Assembly: GCA_018873245.2 (NCBI GenBank)
Contig: JAEMBT020000001.1
Location: 6,538,220-6,602,219, forward strand
DNA from: Archegozetes longisetosus
Taxonomy: Eukaryota; Arthropoda; Arachnida; Sarcoptiformes; Trhypochthoniidae
Reading direction: 5' to 3'
DNA length: 64,000 nt
Made by a program: the position numbers and the translations under genes. Positions 19,500 through 30,291 of this stretch are shown here, in pieces (positions within the stretch are counted from its first letter, which is position 1; each line of letters opens with the position of its first letter). The notes under the pieces are model-generated. The model searched no databases. It was not told where the DNA came from and worked only from the letters and a program-made list of their open reading frames with translations.

Positions 19500-20445
19500 G
19501 CTCAAAAGTTTGCTTTAAATGAACTCACGTTTATAGCAATGACTCAATGTTTTCAATGCGATTGGTATGAGACAAACTTTTGCGTAACGCCTTTTTATTT
19601 GCGTTAAATATTGACATAAGCTTTGATACGAGTTATGAAAAGGCTTTAATAAGTTAGCTCATTGTTAACTGAAACGAAATTCAATAACTATTAAAGAGAT
19701 ATCAAACTCAAAGGTATTTAAATCAGTATTTGATTAATAGATACGAAAATAATTTAATCAATGAAAAAGACATTTGACATCTAAACAAAAAACTAAATCT
19801 GATGTCATTTGATTTAAAACTAATTTTATAATAAAGTTGTTTCTCGTATTAGTTTAGCGCAAAGGAAGCAAAGCAAAGAGAGCAAAGCCGTCACAATTTC
19901 AAAACTATTACTTAAGCCAAGACTTAAGTGATATTCAATTGATAATAAATGGCATAAGAATACCATCGCATCGAATAGTCTTAAGCGCCGAAAGTGTTGT
20001 CTTTCAGACTATTTTTTTGTCAAACTTTAAGGAAAGTAAAGATCAACAAACTCAAAATCAAAGAGACTTGTATTCAATCGTTTAAACTGTTCCTGAAGTA
20101 TATTCATTGCAGGAGATTTGATGCAAATTATAGCAAAGTTCCGATAGCGATAGAAGTGTTCAAACTTTCGGACAGATATGAAGTGAAGGAGTTATCGGAA
20201 CTGATGGAAAATATATTCATTAACAATATTTCTGTCATTGAATTCATTAATTTATATGAAATAGTCATCAACTATGGTTTTATTCAATTGTTACACTTTT
20301 GAATGAGTTTGCCATCAAGTCTAAGAAACATATTTTTTAAGAATAAGATATATATTTATGTACCTACTTAAGTCATGGTTAGAATTATATTAACTAATAA
20401 ATTAATTAAATGATTCAATATATGAAAAATAATACTTTTTGATCA
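19500..20445 (+). pseudogene. BTB-family pseudogene, start codon lost
   Basis: 5' flank 19500-19698. Exon 1 at 19699-19713 reads ATATCAAACTCAAAG, so the ATG became ATA, with donor GTATTT kept. Exon 2 starts at 19853. The BTB domain is recognisable (SQDLSDIQLIINGIRIPSHR) but frameshifted before and after it. It then continues EVFKLSDRYEVKELSELMEN and ends at LLHF. Everything after ~residue 150 is missing. Its tail (20157-20440) is duplicated at 1521-1803. Confidence 0.85.
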
Positions 20446-21171
20446 GTTAACTCATGCATAATTAAATAATTAGTTAATTTAATTGAGACAAAATATGATT
20501 TCATATCAATTACTTATTAGTTATTCGCCCAGACTTTCAGAGCAAACATTTGTACGTTTTTTAAATAAATAACTGCATAATTATTAACATGAACACGTTT
20601 TGATTGGCTTTACCTATGATTGAAGTGATGTAACTATTTATAACTTGATGAAGAGTCATCGCGATAAATCTATTGATTTAATATCAAGTTTTAATCGATG
20701 CTCTGAGTAATACACAAAGACCAGAATCCAATAGATGAAATTTTATTTCTAGGCTTTTAAGTATTTTTTATACCTGATGTTTGGATGTCCAAATCGACAA
20801 ATTGAATATGATTTTATTGAACATCTAAATGGAAATTATGCTTTTTATTAAGTTTTTCAGCCTGGTAAGTATAAGAAAAGTTTTGCTGCTTCAGTCTTAG
20901 AAAGTTTAGTAAGTTTTTGAGACAGTTAAAGGATGTCATATAAACTATTGCAACATATGAGAAGTTGATGCTTATTAGTGTAGTATGAAAATAAGTGACT
21001 ACACTCAGCTAAATTCAGTGGCTTTCCCAAAGTATGCATTGGCATTTCCAGTGGACAATATTTAAGTAGCTCGTCTTTAGAATGATTTAACTATATGCTT
21101 AATTCATAAGGATTCCACTGTACTTATTATTGTCCATTAGAACACTTTTCGAAACGTAAACCTTGTAATCG
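20446..21171. other. Non-coding stretch
   Basis: No coding sequence or named repeat recognised between the BTB pseudogene tail and the TIR element. Confidence 0.4.
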
Positions 21172-21822
21172 AAAAAGGAGTTGTCAGGACTTCATATTCA
21201 AAAGTGCCTAATAACCAAATATGACCAAACTTTCTGCATTGATAGAGACTTAAAAATGATGACTAACGATGATATTTACATTGAAATCTATATTGTAGAT
21301 TCCTGTAAGAACCCGATAGAATTTGAAACAAAAAACAATAATATCTCGGAATCGCAATTACGGTTTGAAAATTAATTTTGGATTTATATAGTTTGAGTAA
21401 CGAAGTATCAAATGCTAATATTATGATTCATATAGCTAAAAAATTTATGCAAAAAAACGGTATCATATTAAATTAAAAAATTAAAAAATGAATATTTCAA
21501 AGTGTTGGCACAAAGTTTCGGACCCGATCTCTTTTGCTACTTAAATGACCCATAGCCCTAAATATAATTCTAGAGAGATCGGGTCCGAAACTTTGTGCTA
21601 ACATGCCTAAAAATCCAAAATTAAGTTTTGATTTAAAAGGTACATATCTCTTGAACCGATTGGTGTAGCTTAATAATTTTTGGATTAATCAATTTGTCTC
21701 ATCGAGTTCTATCAATCTGTTAAAACATTTTCAACGATATATGATTCGTTGGTATTGGTGGGTAAAAATACTACAACATACATTTAGGCAATTCATAGTA
21801 TTAAGTCCTGACAACTCCTTTT
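21172..21822. mobile_element. Non-autonomous TIR element, ~650 bp, with nested fold-back
   Basis: AAAAGGAGTTGTCAGGACTT at the left end (21173-21192) is matched exactly by the complement of 21803-21822. No clear target duplication. Inside, 21503-21532 (GGCACAAAGTTTCGGACCCG, then ATCTC) pairs with 21573-21602 as a second near-perfect hairpin. A 64-codon open frame from 21181 has no recognisable family and is probably incidental. Confidence 0.7.
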
Positions 21823-22439
21823 CTTTGATGTGAAGTCAAGTTGACGAAAGGTAAGCAAAAGCGAGTTGTACTAAGTCTCAAGTAATGACGCCTTCAGTCA
21901 ATCAGAACAAACGTAATAGTAATAGAGGAGCAAATTTGAAAATGCAATTTGCCTAATAACTTGTTTAATTTGACCAAAATGTAAATCAGCTTCAGCCACA
22001 CTTTTCTCATTGAAGGCCCAAAAGTGAAAATAATTGTCGGCGAGAGTCAAAAAATCATTCTATTGGAAAATTGATTTAACCACTATTTTAACTACAAGAA
22101 GAATGAAATTGCACATGATTACAATGATTTCATTTGATTTCTAGGAATAGATGACAGCTTTGAATAACAAAACTATTTGTTGAAAAATTCTTAGTACTAG
22201 TATTCGAATTGCATTCAACAAATTTCAAGTTAAATAGTATATAATACTAAAGTATTTTCAAAAATCATTTAAGAGCTCATTGTTATGGATTCTCGAAAGT
22301 GTTCGCGAGCCGTAGTCTGGCAGAGTCTGATCTAAATCTAGTGTCATAGTTGTTGATAACTCCCAGTTTTGACTGGTTGCAGGAGGAGCTCATTACTAAT
22401 ACTCACTTTCGCTCATCTTTTGTCGGCTCGACTATAAAA
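21823..22439. other. Non-coding stretch
   Basis: No gene recognised. A slightly GC-richer patch with GTTCGCGAGCCGTAGTCTGG near 22300-22320 is unexplained. Confidence 0.35.
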
Positions 22440-22760
22440 CCTAAGAGACACTTCAATACAAGACCTGTTTTGTAAAGCACAAGACTGCAGTTTCAGAACT
22501 CATCTATCATGTGCTCACAACTATTGAATAAATTGCACATTAGAGTTACTAATAACTGCTTTACATATAACTTAAATGACAGACTATTTGGCACTTTATC
22601 AATCTATAGATAAATTAAATTAAACTCTTAGTTAAGTGGTGAAAGTTTTGAAGGATAAGTCAATTCCACAATAGAGATGTTTGTTATACGATCTGAATAA
22701 TCTTTGGTCTTAGATACTTGAAATAGGATTAGATATGAGGGCCTTCAAAAATTAATGGGC
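22440..22760 (-). repeat. Inverted, diverged copy of the JHAMT upstream block
   Basis: 22470-22745 matches the complement of 39090-38800 (and 46630-46340), for example TGTGCT.ACAACTATTGAATA, TTTGTTATAC.ATCTGAATAAT and TTAGATA.GAGG. It marks the left end of a third, older and rearranged copy of the 36-39 kb segment. Confidence 0.7.
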
Positions 22761-22795
22761 TTATCAGACTCTGGTCAAATCTAGATGAAGCTATT

Positions 22796-22946
22796 ATACA
22801 ATGGTTTCACTTTATAGAGAATCTTTTCATTAACGCCCATGGACATCCTATTGATGCGTACCTAATACATCACTTAGAGAATTGCACTAAAAACATCGCC
22901 AAAAATTGTGATTTCGTCATTTGGGCTATTTATAAATATTATAATT
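22796..22946 (+). pseudogene. Fragment of an unknown protein, repeated at 56041-56150
   Basis: An open frame reads QWFHFIENLFINAHGHPIDA, then YLIHHLENCTKNIAKNCDFV and a stop. 56041-56150 has the same frame in decayed form (QWFHFVDKLIINALK, stop, SIDEYNRHHLMD). Two diverged copies preserving protein-level similarity imply a real source gene, which I do not recognise. No start or splice sites seen. Confidence 0.45.
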
Positions 22947-23145
22947 AGAGTCTCCACAAAGTAAAACCACTGTATGTGCTCATAGTTTAGGATCACTTAT
23001 TAACCTTAAGCTAAAAGTCGAAACCAAATCACTGTTTATTAAAACGAATATTTGTCTTCTTGATGACAAAGATATATGCGCATAATTTGAGAATAAATAT
23101 GAGAAATTAAGAAAGAGTATAATGAGTTGAGAGTAAATGATATAA

Positions 23146-23718
23146 CGTCCTGATAGAGAAATCCGAACGAAAGTTTAGTTATTGATTCTTAAGATATTAT
23201 AATGAATAGTATTCTAATACTTTGATATAATTTTAATGATAGTTTAATGAATATTATAAGACTAGTTGTGAGATGATAGGACTTCTCATTCAGTTACGGT
23301 GGAACTTTGTCCTCAAACTGAACAATTCGGTTTTGGCAGTACGAAAGTCGAATATTTCTTAATTATTTTTAAATTAAAATACACTCATACATTAATAATC
23401 AACTAACTTGAATTGATAAAATGCATTTATAAAATGTCCGCAGCAGTAAAATAATTTTTTAAAAATGTAATATTTAGCGTTTTGCTTCACATGTGCTGAA
23501 AGACCATAGACATTAATATTATATGCCAAAGCGCTTTTACGGGACTCATTTTTGGTCAGCGATATTTTTGTTTTCAATGCACTAATAAATTATTTCGATA
23601 TTATAGCGTGAATGTCCATATGTTAACCTTTAAAACGACACGTTATTTAAATATAAAACAGTTCGATTTATTTGTGATTTTTATGAAAATATTTTGTTCG
23701 GATTTCTCTATCAGGACG
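23146..23718. mobile_element. Non-autonomous TIR element, ~570 bp
   Basis: CGTCCTGATAGAGAAATCCG at 23146 is matched by the complement of 23699-23718, and the similarity extends to AACRAAA (25+ bp). Inserted in the coding part of the BTB pseudogene. No transposase frame. Confidence 0.75.
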
Positions 23719-23734
23719 ATAAAGTTGCACAGTA

Positions 23735-24114
23735 CAGCAGACACTCGATATTTTGAAACTGCTTATTTTGAAATACTCAGTATTTTCAACCAACTTGAAC
23801 ATCAGTCTATATTATTGTGTACGTCTTTATTTTGAAATATTTGTTGAATAGTTTCGAGATATAATAACGCATCAAATTCTCACAAAAAATCATTATTATT
23901 AATGCTGCTGAGCAGTTCAGGTCCAAGAAATTGTTTGACGAGCCTCAAACCTGAAACTCAATCTAAATAAAATCTTAGTGTTAATCATTCAAATATTGCA
24001 TTCTGAGCGAAATTTTTACTTCGGACTTTTTCAATGCACCGTCTATTTTGAAAACTCGTTATTTTGAACAAAATTTTTTAGCAGAAGCGGGTTCAAAATA
24101 ACGAGGTTCTACTG
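23735..24114. mobile_element. pogo/Tigger-type MITE, 380 bp
   Basis: Left end CAGCAGACACTCGATATTTT, complement of right end CAGTAGAACCTCGTTATTTT, then GAA.C.GCTT in both. TA flanks at 23733-23734 and 24115-24116. Repeated TATTTTGAA motifs inside each end are typical of pogo-like subtermini. Non-coding. Confidence 0.85.
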
Positions 24115-24290
24115 TATAACGATTTGAAGGAAAGAAACGATCTATGCTAATTAGAATATGATGAAGAGTCTGATGAACAATACCACTTTAATTTCTTATT
24201 GTAAATTACTTTTGATATGACTAATAATTGTAAACAGTTTTGTCAATGATTTGTGTTACAGTCTCTGATTCTTATGACAGAGTATCTGAG

Positions 24291-24642
24291 TTTTGTTGTT
24301 TGTTGTTCCCCCTGCACAGCCCACAATTAAGGCCAGGGGTCGCCGCTTGTACTCAGTGGTATTGCCGCGAGGATGGTGTCACAGTTTTAAGAGGACACAC
24401 CTGAGCCCTCCGAGTCTGTCGTCTGGTAGTCTCAGAGACCAGACTCTACCGAGTCACGTCCCTCGATTTAGGACCGCGGTCGTCGAAGATCCCCCTGAGC
24501 CTTCTCTTCCCTCTCGGTCCAGTGTTACCTGGATAGAACCTGGATAGAAGGAAGCAGTACGCCACAACGGGATTCGAACCCGCTCCCCAAGGCTTGCTCT
24601 GTCAGCGTCTTGACCACTACCACTACGCCAACAGACTTGGGT
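24291..24642 (-). mobile_element. Full-length tRNA-derived SINE with 12-bp TSD
   Basis: Minus strand: head at ~24636-24555 with box A TGGCGTAGTGG and box B GGTTCGAATCC in a T-arm-like context (GCGGGTTCGAATCCCGT). A GC-rich unrelated body follows, then an (AAC)n-type tail at 24310-24291. AGAGTATCTGAG is duplicated at 24279-24290 and 24643-24654. The acceptor stem does not pair, so it is not a tRNA gene. The paralogous BTB 3' flanks at 36.84 and 43.31 kb lack the insertion. Confidence 0.9.
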
Positions 24643-24654
24643 AGAGTATCTGAG

Positions 24655-25050
24655 TGGCTATGAAAGCACAGTACTCTTTCAAAATAATAATTAGTGACGT
24701 CTGTGATCTCCAGCTATCTCCAGCTCAGTCAAGCCTCAGGCTCTAAGCTTTGCGAGCCTATGAACGATATTGGTTATAATTATTTAAGATCTTGAATGCA
24801 GTTTCTATCTAGAATATGAATATGATCAGATTCGATGCACTATTTATTATATAATTATTTTGTTAATGTTTTTTTGTAAAAACATTTCTAATAGTATCGA
24901 AATGAATACTTTTAGTTAAAATCTCTAAAATAATTACGGATAGTCAAAAAATTACAAACAATTGGCAACATTTAAGTGATACTTTCATTCACGTTTAAAT
25001 TAGTTAGTATGTTTTACAATAAGATAAAGAGTTTCTCAAAAGTTAGGCCA
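24655..25050 (+). repeat. Conserved BTB 3' flank
   Basis: Matches 36860-37250 and 43325-43720, including the GC-rich block CTCAGGCTCTAAGCTTTGCG, GATCAGATT and TTTCTAAT.GTAT.GAAATGA. Non-coding. Likely the 3' UTR and beyond of the ancestral BTB gene. Confidence 0.65.
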
Positions 25051-25067
25051 AAAGAAAACTTTTCGTA

Positions 25068-26112
25068 CTACTTTTGAAGTACGAAACGAAAGTACACGTA
25101 CGGAAATTCAAGTTTTTCTTCTCCAGTTGTCTCATCAATGAATTGAGGACATTTGGCCAAATCTCTCTTAAATATATCATCAGAAATTTGATTCATCACT
25201 TCATTTCTTTTCTGTTCATCCTTCTCAACAAAATATTGTTTACGCATTAGAAACAATATATGTAATATAGCTATTGGTAGAAAAATTTATTAAAACTTCG
25301 TATCTGTTCAAACATTGTTTCATTTGATGAGAAAAACTTACTTCTCTTGAAAACCTGTTCATTATAAATAAATGTTCCCACTCTAACTTTGCTTTCATTG
25401 ATAAGAAGCCCAGCATTTTTAAAGTTATTGATCCAAATATCTAATTGTTCTTCTTTTGATGGAACTCTCATAACTTGTTTCTCGTGAATTTCTTTCTCCT
25501 CTTTATTCAAGTCACTGAAAGGATTGGTAATCCGATAGATCTCAGCATAAATTCTGCCATCTTTTGACAATAAACGAAACAAAGTTTTTGCTGCATTTTC
25601 TTTATTTGAAATCAATGCAATACATGATTAGAAAAAATTAATGAAACTTTTCCTTCGAGTTGCTTCAGTTCTGGTCTCAATTGGTCCCAATCTTGATTTA
25701 AATCTTGTACTAAGTACTGAATATTATTTTTGTGGCAATTTTCTTTAGCAAACTTAATCATCGCTTCGTCGATATCAATAGCATATAATTGATTAATAGA
25801 GAGCTGACTATTCAACAAAAGTGTGACATTTCCGCTTCCACAACCAACATCGAGAACCGCATCAAATTTTCTATATAAATATAAATTTATTTATTTATTT
25901 ATGTTAAAGTTTTGCACAATTTATAAAAAGTAAAGAGTTTTATAAATAGTTTTGATACAATTTTCCAAAATGAAAATATTAAATCAAAGGTTTTTATACT
26001 AATAGTTGACTTACTTATTAATGTTTTCTTCTTTAATCTTATTAATCAATACTTCAGCGTCTCTATACTGGATATAATTTGTCTGATTATAAAAGTTTGC
26101 ATTGAGGTCCAT
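25068..26112 (-). pseudogene. JHAMT-like methyltransferase copy with one frameshift
   Basis: Same three-exon structure as 5136-6167: exon 1 26112-26015 (MDLNANFYNQTNYIQYRDAE), exon 2 25870-25342, exon 3 25270-25068, all splice sites intact. Motif I VLDVGCGSGN and YAIDIDEAM are kept. Exon 2 is 529 nt instead of 530: one G is lost at ~25612 (TGG to TGA after NHVLH), truncating the protein mid-domain. C-terminus otherwise open to FRFVLQK. Convergent with the BTB remnant 23034-24170. A single indel means recent death or a base-call error. Confidence 0.85.
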
Positions 26113-26496
26113 GTTTTAAATTGAAAAAGATTTAGAACAAAATGCGATCAAAGTTATGATCAAAGTTTAGATCAAACCAATTGAGAACTAGTTATTAAAA
26201 ACTAAAACTTTTATTAATACTGATTCTGTTAGTTTTTATGTTCGTTGCATTAGTGTTGGCAATGAACTGAAGATAAAATGAGCCTTTAAATAGTGATAAG
26301 TGATATATTTTATAAAATGCATATTTCAAAATACTCTTGTTTACATCGAATACACTTATACCACTTATATTTTAATTGCTGCATACAGTCTTTATCATAT
26401 CATAAATATCATTTAGCTGAACAGTCTTTAACAAAAGTGTCCGACCTGGTTTTTTGTGAGGTTTTTCAAAAAATTAACGGATTTTGATTAACGGAT

Positions 26497-26632
26497 ATAG
26501 AAAATTTGATGCGGTTCTCGATGTTGGTTGTGGAAGCGGAAATGTCACACTTTTGTTGAATAGTCAGCTCTCTATTAATCAATTATATGCTATTGATATC
26601 GACGAAGCGATGATTAAGTTTGCTAAAGAAAC
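26497..26632 (+). pseudogene. JHAMT-like exon-2 5' fragment
   Basis: From the acceptor (GATATAG) onward it encodes KFDAVLDVGCGSGNVTLLLN, then SQLSINQLYAIDIDEAMIKF, and stops matching after AKET. It is nearly identical to the 25.8-kb copy but on the opposite strand and without exons 1 and 3. Confidence 0.85.
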
Positions 26633-26644
26633 TAAAGATTAGAT

Positions 26645-27019
26645 GTTATTTAGAATTTTGTAATCAGAGCTCAAAAGTATGCTTTAAATGGACACATGTT
26701 TATGACAATGATTCAATGTTTTCTATTCAATTGACATTTAGATAAGCTTTTTTATAGCATACTTTTATGTTTACATTTGTATTTGCATTAAATATTGATA
26801 AAAGTTTTGACACAAGTTATGAAAAGCTTTAATAAATAAGTTAACTCAAACCAAAGTCGATAACTATTAAAGAGACGTCAAACTCAAAGGTATTTAAAAC
26901 AGTATTTAATCAATAGATGCGAAAACAGTTTAATGAATGACAGAACATTTGACATCTAAACGAAAACCGAATCAGTTATTTGATTTAGAACTAATTTTAT
27001 AATAAAACTAGCTTGTGAC
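26645..27019 (+). pseudogene. BTB 5' flank, exon 1 and part of intron 1
   Basis: 26645-26874 is the conserved BTB 5' flank. Exon 1 at 26875-26889 reads ACGTCAAACTCAAAG (ATG changed to ACG), with donor GTATTT. Intron 1 is followed to ~27010 (TTTTATAATAAA.CT), where a TIR element begins. No exon 2 is found beyond it. Confidence 0.75.
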
Positions 27020-27021
27020 TA

Positions 27022-28369
27022 GAGCGTCTATATTTCGGGAAGTCCCAAATCATCTGAAACTTAATCAGCGGGGAATAAATTTATGAGTGCGTATCAAGTA
27101 ATAAGGAGTCATAAGGTGATATCATTATTTTCCCGAATTTTCTGAATCAAGGGAAAGTCCCGATTTCCCAAATAAGTCCCGAATTGAGTAAAATTACTTG
27201 AGTTTTCTAATATTTAAGTTTTCGCAGCATAAAAATCTTTCTGTGCTATGACATTACATTAGATTTTTTGCAATTTTCTAATTGAAATAACAACATATTG
27301 TCATGATCAGAACGAAGAATTTAACACTTTTGTTTAAAATGCAATTTATTAAAAAGAGTTTATAAACAAAGCACTGAATCATGAGGAATGAGATGTAAAT
27401 ATAAGAGTATTATAAAGAGCTTATTTCAAGCTATTCACTCATAGTTGATTCCTAAACCAAAAGTATGAGAATAGTAAGTGAAAGAGGTCAGAACTTAATT
27501 TTAAATACTTGCGGATTTGCTTACATCTGTTTCTCATATTGACCACCACATGCTTTATGGTCATAAAGCAATAATAGTTAAAGATAGTGTTGTATAGCTT
27601 AGAGATTTTTAGTTTGTCTTGTCTTAGTCTTATAGTCAAAAATTTTCGTTTTGCTTAGTCTTACTACTTGTGCTAGTTATCTCTTTATAGCATATATTAT
27701 AACATTTTGAAATTTTTTATTATCTAATATGTTTCATAAAATGATCAATAGACTAACAAAACAAAACTAAGCGCAAAGACATTCACTATTAAAATGTATT
27801 GCAATAGGAGTGCAATTGTTTATCTAGTGATTTACAAATGGTTTTATAATTGAAAACTTCAAAAAATGAATCATTTCTAATGGATTAAATGACCATATTT
27901 GTATCTAAACTTCTGACTTTGTCTTAGTCTCAGTCTTACTCTTATGAATATGTTTCTCTTATCTTAGTCTTAATTTGAAAATCCAAAAATCATTTGTCTG
28001 ACTTAGTCTTAGTCTTAAGCTATACATCACTAGTTAAAGACAAAAATTTAGGTCATGTCAATATAGTATATAATATGGGAAACAATACTTTTCAAACTTC
28101 GAGTTCGCGCTAACTTATCTGCTAATGACATGAAAGGTCTTATTTATAGTTTGAAAGTTATTTGTAGATAAGTCAGAGTGAAGTGAAAGTTTAGAAACTA
28201 TTGAACACTTAAATGTAATACAATTCAATAAATTTTTAAATTACAACTAAAATTTTTCTGTAACAAAATAGTAATTTAATTTTCCCGAATAAGCCCCCAA
28301 TTGTGTCTTTTTCAGCTCCTTTTTTTCCTCCCGAATCAGAGGGTTGTATGTCCCGAATTATAGACGCCT
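27022..28369. mobile_element. Non-autonomous TIR element, 1.35 kb, containing a hAT MITE
   Basis: Ends: GAGCGTCTATATTTCGGGA and the complement AGGCGTCTATAATTCGGGA. TA at 27020-27021 and 28370-28371. Subterminal TCCCGAATT-type motifs recur near both ends. No transposase frame. Interrupts the BTB 5' fragment. Confidence 0.75.
27585..28032. mobile_element. hAT MITE with 8-bp TSD, nested
   Basis: GTTAAAGA is duplicated at 27577-27584 and 28033-28040. Ends TAGTGTTGTATAGCTTA and, complemented, TAGTGATGTATAGCTTA. Both subterminal regions carry repeated GTCTTAGTCTTA. Lies inside the 27022-28369 element, so it is younger. Confidence 0.88.
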
Positions 28370-28371
28370 TA

Positions 28372-28799
28372 CTTATAACTTGAAAAGTACACATCGACAA
28401 TCGACCATTTGGTACGTTTTGTTTAAGTTTTGACATTTAAAGTCAATTGCACTAGGAATAGAGATTAGCAAATTTAAACTACTGAATATCTTTATGCTAA
28501 AATTAAATTTGGTTCAATAACTTACAATATAATAAAATGCTATATAATGAAATCAAACTTTGTTTTAACAGACAGAAGGAGCCCATTTGCAATTTTTATT
28601 GAAAATTTTTTTAGAATTTTTTTAGAATTTTTACAACAGCAAGACCTCATGCATTTACCCGTACATTCACAGTAATCGAAAGTTTTATTATCTAGTATTT
28701 TATAAATTCTGTCCTAAGTTATGTATATTAGATCAGGACCAATATTTGTTAATGAATTTTAAAAAATAGCATTTTCTGGAACTCCAACATATTTAAGAA
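28372..28799. other. Non-coding stretch
   Basis: No gene recognised. A duplicated TTTTTTTAGAATTTT tract lies at 28609-28633. Confidence 0.4.
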
Positions 28800-28807
28800 G
28801 TTTCATA

Positions 28808-30218
28808 GGTATTCTACTGAGGTGTGATCTACATACTGTAAGTGTGAAATATACAAACTTTTTACACATAATAAATAAAACAGGTATTAAAAATTGAAAG
28901 TTAAAAATTGGTAAAAATTGATAAAAAAATTAAAAACCACAAAGTTAAAGAAACACGGTTAGAATATCGCGTTAAAGACCAAAAATGTGATCTTTTTCGG
29001 GTTGATCGAGCGCCATCAGGACTCCTTTAGGTGTCTTGACAGCATCTCAGGAGTGGTGCATTGCATCTTCCGAAGTAAATTCATTTTCAGCTGCGACCAA
29101 AGAGTTTCAACAGTTTGAGTGTTGGCGCCACTAATAGGATCCACAAAGAAATGCTAATGATTAATAGTTTGGTGTTCGTAATTGTGCTGGTTTAAGGTGT
29201 TATATGCCTGCCATTCGTCAGAAACGATTAGAGTACCATGAGTGACTCCCTTTAGAATGATTGGCGAGAGAGTACTCCAATTACGCCGCTCGACCACAAA
29301 GTACCTGCGTTCGAGGACTTCATTACCCTCGATGAAATGCCTCCAGCATAAACTGAAAACACAGGGACAAGAAATTCTTCTCCCATAATTGCGATTTTTG
29401 TCGGTCAATTCAGACGCAGGATCTTCTTCGTCTAATTCTTCCTCCGCTGATAGATTTCCTGTTTGCAAACGCCCACGATTTGCTTTACGCTTGCAACAAA
29501 GGAGAGATTCGTCAATTTCGATGCGTTCATTTGGTCCACCAAGAGGCTGACAGCCTTTGAACAGCTGAACGCATACATCGCGACAAAGATTAAACCAATC
29601 GAAAACAGCTTGATTGCATCGGCCAGTTAGCGTTTCCGCGGTTACTTGAGGAATGTCCATAACCCAATTATAGCAAAGTTCCAAAATTTGTCCTAAGGAA
29701 AGATTGCTGTGACATTGGCCTTTCAGATAGGTGTATATAAAAAATGCGTTAATTTTCCTGATTGATTGAAAAATCTGGCACCCTCGCTGAGTGCATCGCA
29801 ACGACACATAATCACGAGCTGTCCCATTGCGGAGCATCTTTCTGTGAGTAAATTGCGTTGTGGCTGCTTGGTATTTAGTACAAACTGAGAGATTACCATC
29901 TCCCGGCAGAAGATTATGCTTCTGAAGAAAAGCAATACAAGTTTTTCAGTGGCAATAATTGCATATAATTCTGAGGCTTTCATTGTTTTAAAAGTTAATG
30001 ATAATATGCTAATGAGATGCATTTTATAATCAACACAACCATTTATAGTATTTTGCGAAGAACTTCTAGAAAAACCACTAAAGTGCAATTTCATAGTTTG
30101 TACTTATCAAAATGTGTGTTTTACAAATCGTAATTTTCTAAAGCCAGCTAAAGTTTATTTTAGCTGACTTTGACTGTAGATCACTCATTACTTGTAGGTC
30201 ACACCTCAGTGGAATACC
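28808..30218 (-). mobile_element. Second Merlin element, 1.4 kb, with 8-bp TSD
   Basis: Ends GGTATTCTACTGAGGTGTGA (28808) and, complemented from 30218, GGTATTCCACTGAGGTGTGA, continuing CTACA. GTTTCATA is duplicated at 28800-28807 and 30219-30226. The first six bases match the 8763-12159 element (GGTATTC), but the rest of the TIR differs, so this is a separate Merlin family. Confidence 0.9.
28959..29983 (-). pseudogene. Merlin (ISXO2-like) transposase, intronless, broken
   Basis: Minus strand from MKASELYAIIATEKLVLLF (29983), frameshift near 29940, then LRCTQRGCQIFQSIRKINAF (zinc-ribbon end), EIDESLLCCKRKANRGR (first Asp), VSDEWQAYNTL (second Asp), then an in-frame stop after TINH, and FFVDPISGANTQTVETLW (Glu), followed by a TGA where a Trp is expected in KES.WRSIN, ending NAIF. 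All three catalytic residues remain, but one frameshift and two stops inactivate it. Unlike the first Merlin copy it has no introns. Confidence 0.85.
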
Positions 30219-30291
30219 GTTTCATAACGTCATTGTATTTAGATCTTTTAATAGGTATAAATCCATCATAAGCATTGTTTAGCTCATCAAA

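Larger units (their letters stand above)
23034..24170 (+). pseudogene. BTB-family pseudogene C-terminus, split by two elements
   Basis: 23034-23145 matches the C-terminal coiled coil (ENKYEKLRK, cf. 36615-36665). 24116-24168 resumes with the last codons (TTGAAGGAAAGAAACGATC, then DEESDEQ). Between lie a TIR element (23146-23718) and a pogo MITE (23735-24114). 24170-24278 and 24655-25050 continue as the conserved BTB 3' flank, interrupted by a SINE. The BTB domain is absent. Confidence 0.75.

Noticed and set aside
21181..21375. 64-codon ORF as a gene
   Set aside because: Starts inside the terminal repeat of a TIR element and has no recognisable family or second copy.
24293..24547. 84-codon plus-strand ORF in a GC-rich patch
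   Set aside because: Lies inside the SINE body; high G+C removes stops by chance.
24555..24636. tRNA gene on the minus strand
   Set aside because: Box A and box B fit, but the acceptor stem does not pair and it belongs to a SINE with its own TSD.
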